NCBI GenBank assembly: GCA_013368445.1
Contig: JAACJO010000112.1
Span: forward strand, 1 to 10,850
Origin: Leucocoprinus leucothites
Taxonomy: Eukaryota; Basidiomycota; Agaricomycetes; Agaricales; Agaricaceae
Direction of reading: 5' to 3'
Length of the DNA: 10,850 nucleotides
The notes beneath the pieces are model-generated. The model made no database searches. It was not told where the DNA came from and saw only the letters and a program-made list of their open reading frames with translations. Both the position numbers and the translations under genes were made by a program. Below, one piece after another: positions 1 through 10,850 of the stretch. Position 1 is the first letter of the stretch. Each line of letters begins with the position of its first letter.

Positions 1-46
1 AAAAAGCCGACCTATTAACAAACTTTTTTAATAACCTGTTAAATAG
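1..46 (-). other. intron 7 sequence after the HEG stop
   Basis: A+T-rich intron sequence continuing past the window edge; no splice site or exon is recognisable. Confidence 0.5.
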
Positions 47-1053
47 TTAAATAGCTAACAATCTTTCATAACTAAAAATATACCCTTTATACGGTGTGTT
101 TAATAATGCATATTTTTTAATTGTTTCATGATTAATTTTGAATTCTTTTTCAGCGTGCATCACACCTTCGAATTTACATAAAAACTGCTTATTTAAATTA
201 TATACAAATAAAGCCTTTTTTATTTTAGAGCTATTAACTATTTCTAAAATTAGAGATTTAGACTCATCTGATGTTCAATCGGAGATTAAAGGTATTTCAT
301 TAATATCTATGGGTAAATTAGTTAAATACCATTCACCTCTAAACAATGTTCTTTTTTTAATAAAAGTTACTATGCTAGAGTGATTAGATTTAATTAATCT
401 AGCTAAGGTATTAACAGAAGGAAAAACAACTAGTAAATTTTTATATGAATTATAGATATAAATAGGATAAGCTGACTTACTTTTTATTATTCTTAATTTA
501 GACTCAACTGAATGATTTTTTTAAAAAAATGATTATTATTACCAACTAGTGCTTTAGCTATTAAAGTTTTAGTTTTATTTGAATGTTTTCTATTTTTAGC
601 TAAATAGGATAACAAAATTTTAGTTTCTTCAGTGTGTTTAAAGCCTAACGAAGAATAACCTTGTTTTAATATATTATAGTAAGGTGTAAATTGTTTAATA
701 TAGTATGTTTCTCGAACAGTTAAATTTTCAACATTTACATATTCTATAATTAAAACAGCGAAATTCTCTACTCCATATTTTAATAATGCTTTTGTAATAG
801 GCATATTGTTATTTTTCTTGTTTAATAAAAATTTAGAGTTTAAATAATTTCTCATTCTAACTTGAAGGTTAACTGAACTACCAATATAAATATTACCATT
901 TATTTTATTTACTAGACAATAAACACCTTTTTTATTTTTTTCTTCCTTGATTATATCTAGTCTATTTTCTTTAAAATTACTATATATTTTTATTGGTTTT
1001 ACTTGCTTCATTAATGTAGCAGCTTCCCCGCTAAAGCTAGTGTCACCTAACAT
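47..1053 (-). pseudogene. GIY-YIG homing endonuclease of intron 7, one -1 frame break (code 4)
   Basis: The first part starts at ATG 1051-1053 (LGDTSFSGEAATLMKQ), then the nuclease domain KKGVYCLVNKINGNIYIGSS and the VRMRNYL segment. Two NUMOD3-like repeats follow, GFKHTEETK and NRKHSNKTK. The frame goes out of register in an A7 run (516-522) and stops at 493-495. One base back, the -1 frame continues open as NHSVESKLRIIKSKSAYPIY, through ISDWTSDES (Trp = TGA 275-277). It then reads a NUMOD1-like block, KFEGVMHAEKEF to YKGYIFSYERL, and stops at TAA 47-49. Together this is about 335 residues, a normal length. Either the gene is broken by loss of one A, the read has a homopolymer error, or the ribosome slips there. 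Unlike the other introns, this HEG is not fused to an exon. Confidence 0.85.
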
Positions 1054-1077
1054 CAGATAATTACTTGCATTTAAATA

Positions 1078-1185
1078 TTAAAAAAAATGAGTGTAATTAT
1101 AAAATTCGAATAAAGAGTCAAAAATTTTAGATTGACATGCTGATAAATAATCTCGGCAATTATAGTCAAAGATGTATTCACACAT
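1078..1185 (-). CDS. small hypothetical ORF between intron 7 core and HEG
   Basis: A 35-codon frame runs from ATG 1183-1185 (MCEYIFDYNCRDYL...) to TAA 1078-1080. It lies in the P9 region and is in the same frame as the GIY-YIG gene, 24 nt upstream of that gene's first ATG. I do not recognise it. It may be chance, or a remnant of an N-terminal extension cut off by the TAA. Confidence 0.2.
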   Translation of the reverse strand: MCEYIFDYNCRDYLSACQSKIFDSLFEFYNYTHFF

Positions 1186-1215
1186 AATTACTAAATAATT
1201 ATTTTTATATTTTTT

Positions 1216-10724
<9,509 letters not shown>

Positions 10725-10850
10725 TGTACTTAGCTGTAGGCTATTTCGTCTTAAGAGAATCTATTATGTGATAGATAATTGTTTGCAACCCGATCAAATT
10801 TGATCGCTGAATATAATAAATTATATTAAGATATTCATTCCATCACACTT
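10725..10850 (-). promoter_or_regulatory. cox1 5' flank with hairpins
   Basis: Three inverted repeats lie in the 126 nt upstream of the start codon: ATCTAT/ATAGAT (10759-10764 and 10771-10776), the perfect 16-nt palindrome CGATCAAATTTGATCG (10791-10806), and AATATAA/TTATATT (10810-10816 and 10821-10827). They may shape the 5' untranslated RNA or a processing site. No tRNA cloverleaf or known promoter consensus could be assigned. Confidence 0.4.
10791..10806. repeat. 16-nt perfect palindrome upstream of cox1
   Basis: CGATCAAATTTGATCG equals its own reverse complement. It lies 67 nt upstream of the cox1 start and is immediately followed by a second, A+T-only hairpin (10810-10827). Confidence 0.75.

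Noticed and set aside
138..383. Plus-strand open frame of 81 codons
   Set aside because: It is antisense to the C-terminal part of the intron 7 GIY-YIG gene, shows no family similarity, and all other genes lie on the minus strand.
1054..1215. cox1 exon 8 between the intron 7 core and the HEG
   Set aside because: No reading in any frame gives the expected TGVMLANASLDVAFHD sequence, here or elsewhere in 1-1215, so the exon lies outside the window.
10725..10850. tRNA gene upstream of cox1
   Set aside because: GGGTTGCAAAC resembles a T-arm, but no acceptor, anticodon or D stems fit around it; the visible pairings are simple hairpins.

Overview
The window is a piece of a fungal mitochondrial genome, read from the minus strand. 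It holds the 5' two thirds of cox1 (cytochrome c oxidase subunit 1), broken up by seven group I introns. The fungal mitochondrial assignment rests on four points: the Cox1 sequence itself, the strong A+T richness, the dense intron content with homing endonuclease genes (HEGs), and TGA used as tryptophan (genetic code 4) in four intronic reading frames. CTA encodes Leu in cox1, so the Saccharomyces-type CTN=Thr code is not used. I cannot name a genus from sequence alone.

Layout in sense order, from high to low coordinates: a 5' flank (10725-10850) with three hairpins; exon 1 (10491-10724); intron 1, LAGLIDADG (8774-10490); exon 2 (8521-8773); intron 2, GIY-YIG (6987-8520); exon 3 (6865-6986); intron 3, LAGLIDADG (5681-6864); exon 4 (5587-5680); intron 4, LAGLIDADG (4199-5586); a 22-nt exon 5 (4177-4198); intron 5, degenerate LAGLIDADG (3055-4176); exon 6 (2886-3054); intron 6, LAGLIDADG (1619-2885); exon 7 (1462-1618); and intron 7, GIY-YIG (1-1461, 3' end outside the window). 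The exons total 1051 nt (about 350 codons) and join in one frame without a gap in the Cox1 sequence. The introns total 9673 nt. The remaining cox1 codons, including the heme a3 and second heme a histidines, lie beyond position 1.

Splice sites were set by Cox1 protein continuity plus the group I rule that the 5' exon ends in U and the intron ends in G. All six complete introns obey it. P1 pairings between exon end and internal guide sequence are visible for introns 3, 5, 6 and 7. Six introns share P/Q/R/S core elements of one related class, with compensatory changes in P7. Intron 4 has a different core.

In six of the seven introns the HEG is an in-frame extension of the upstream cox1 exon, so unspliced RNA would give a Cox1-endonuclease fusion and spliced RNA gives Cox1. 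In introns 3, 5 and 6 the protein frame runs through ribozyme core elements. The most notable points are the 22-nt exon in the oxygen-reduction site, the intron 5 endonuclease lacking both catalytic acidic residues, the exon 2-GIY-YIG fusion revealed only by code 4, and a single-base frame break in the intron 7 HEG.
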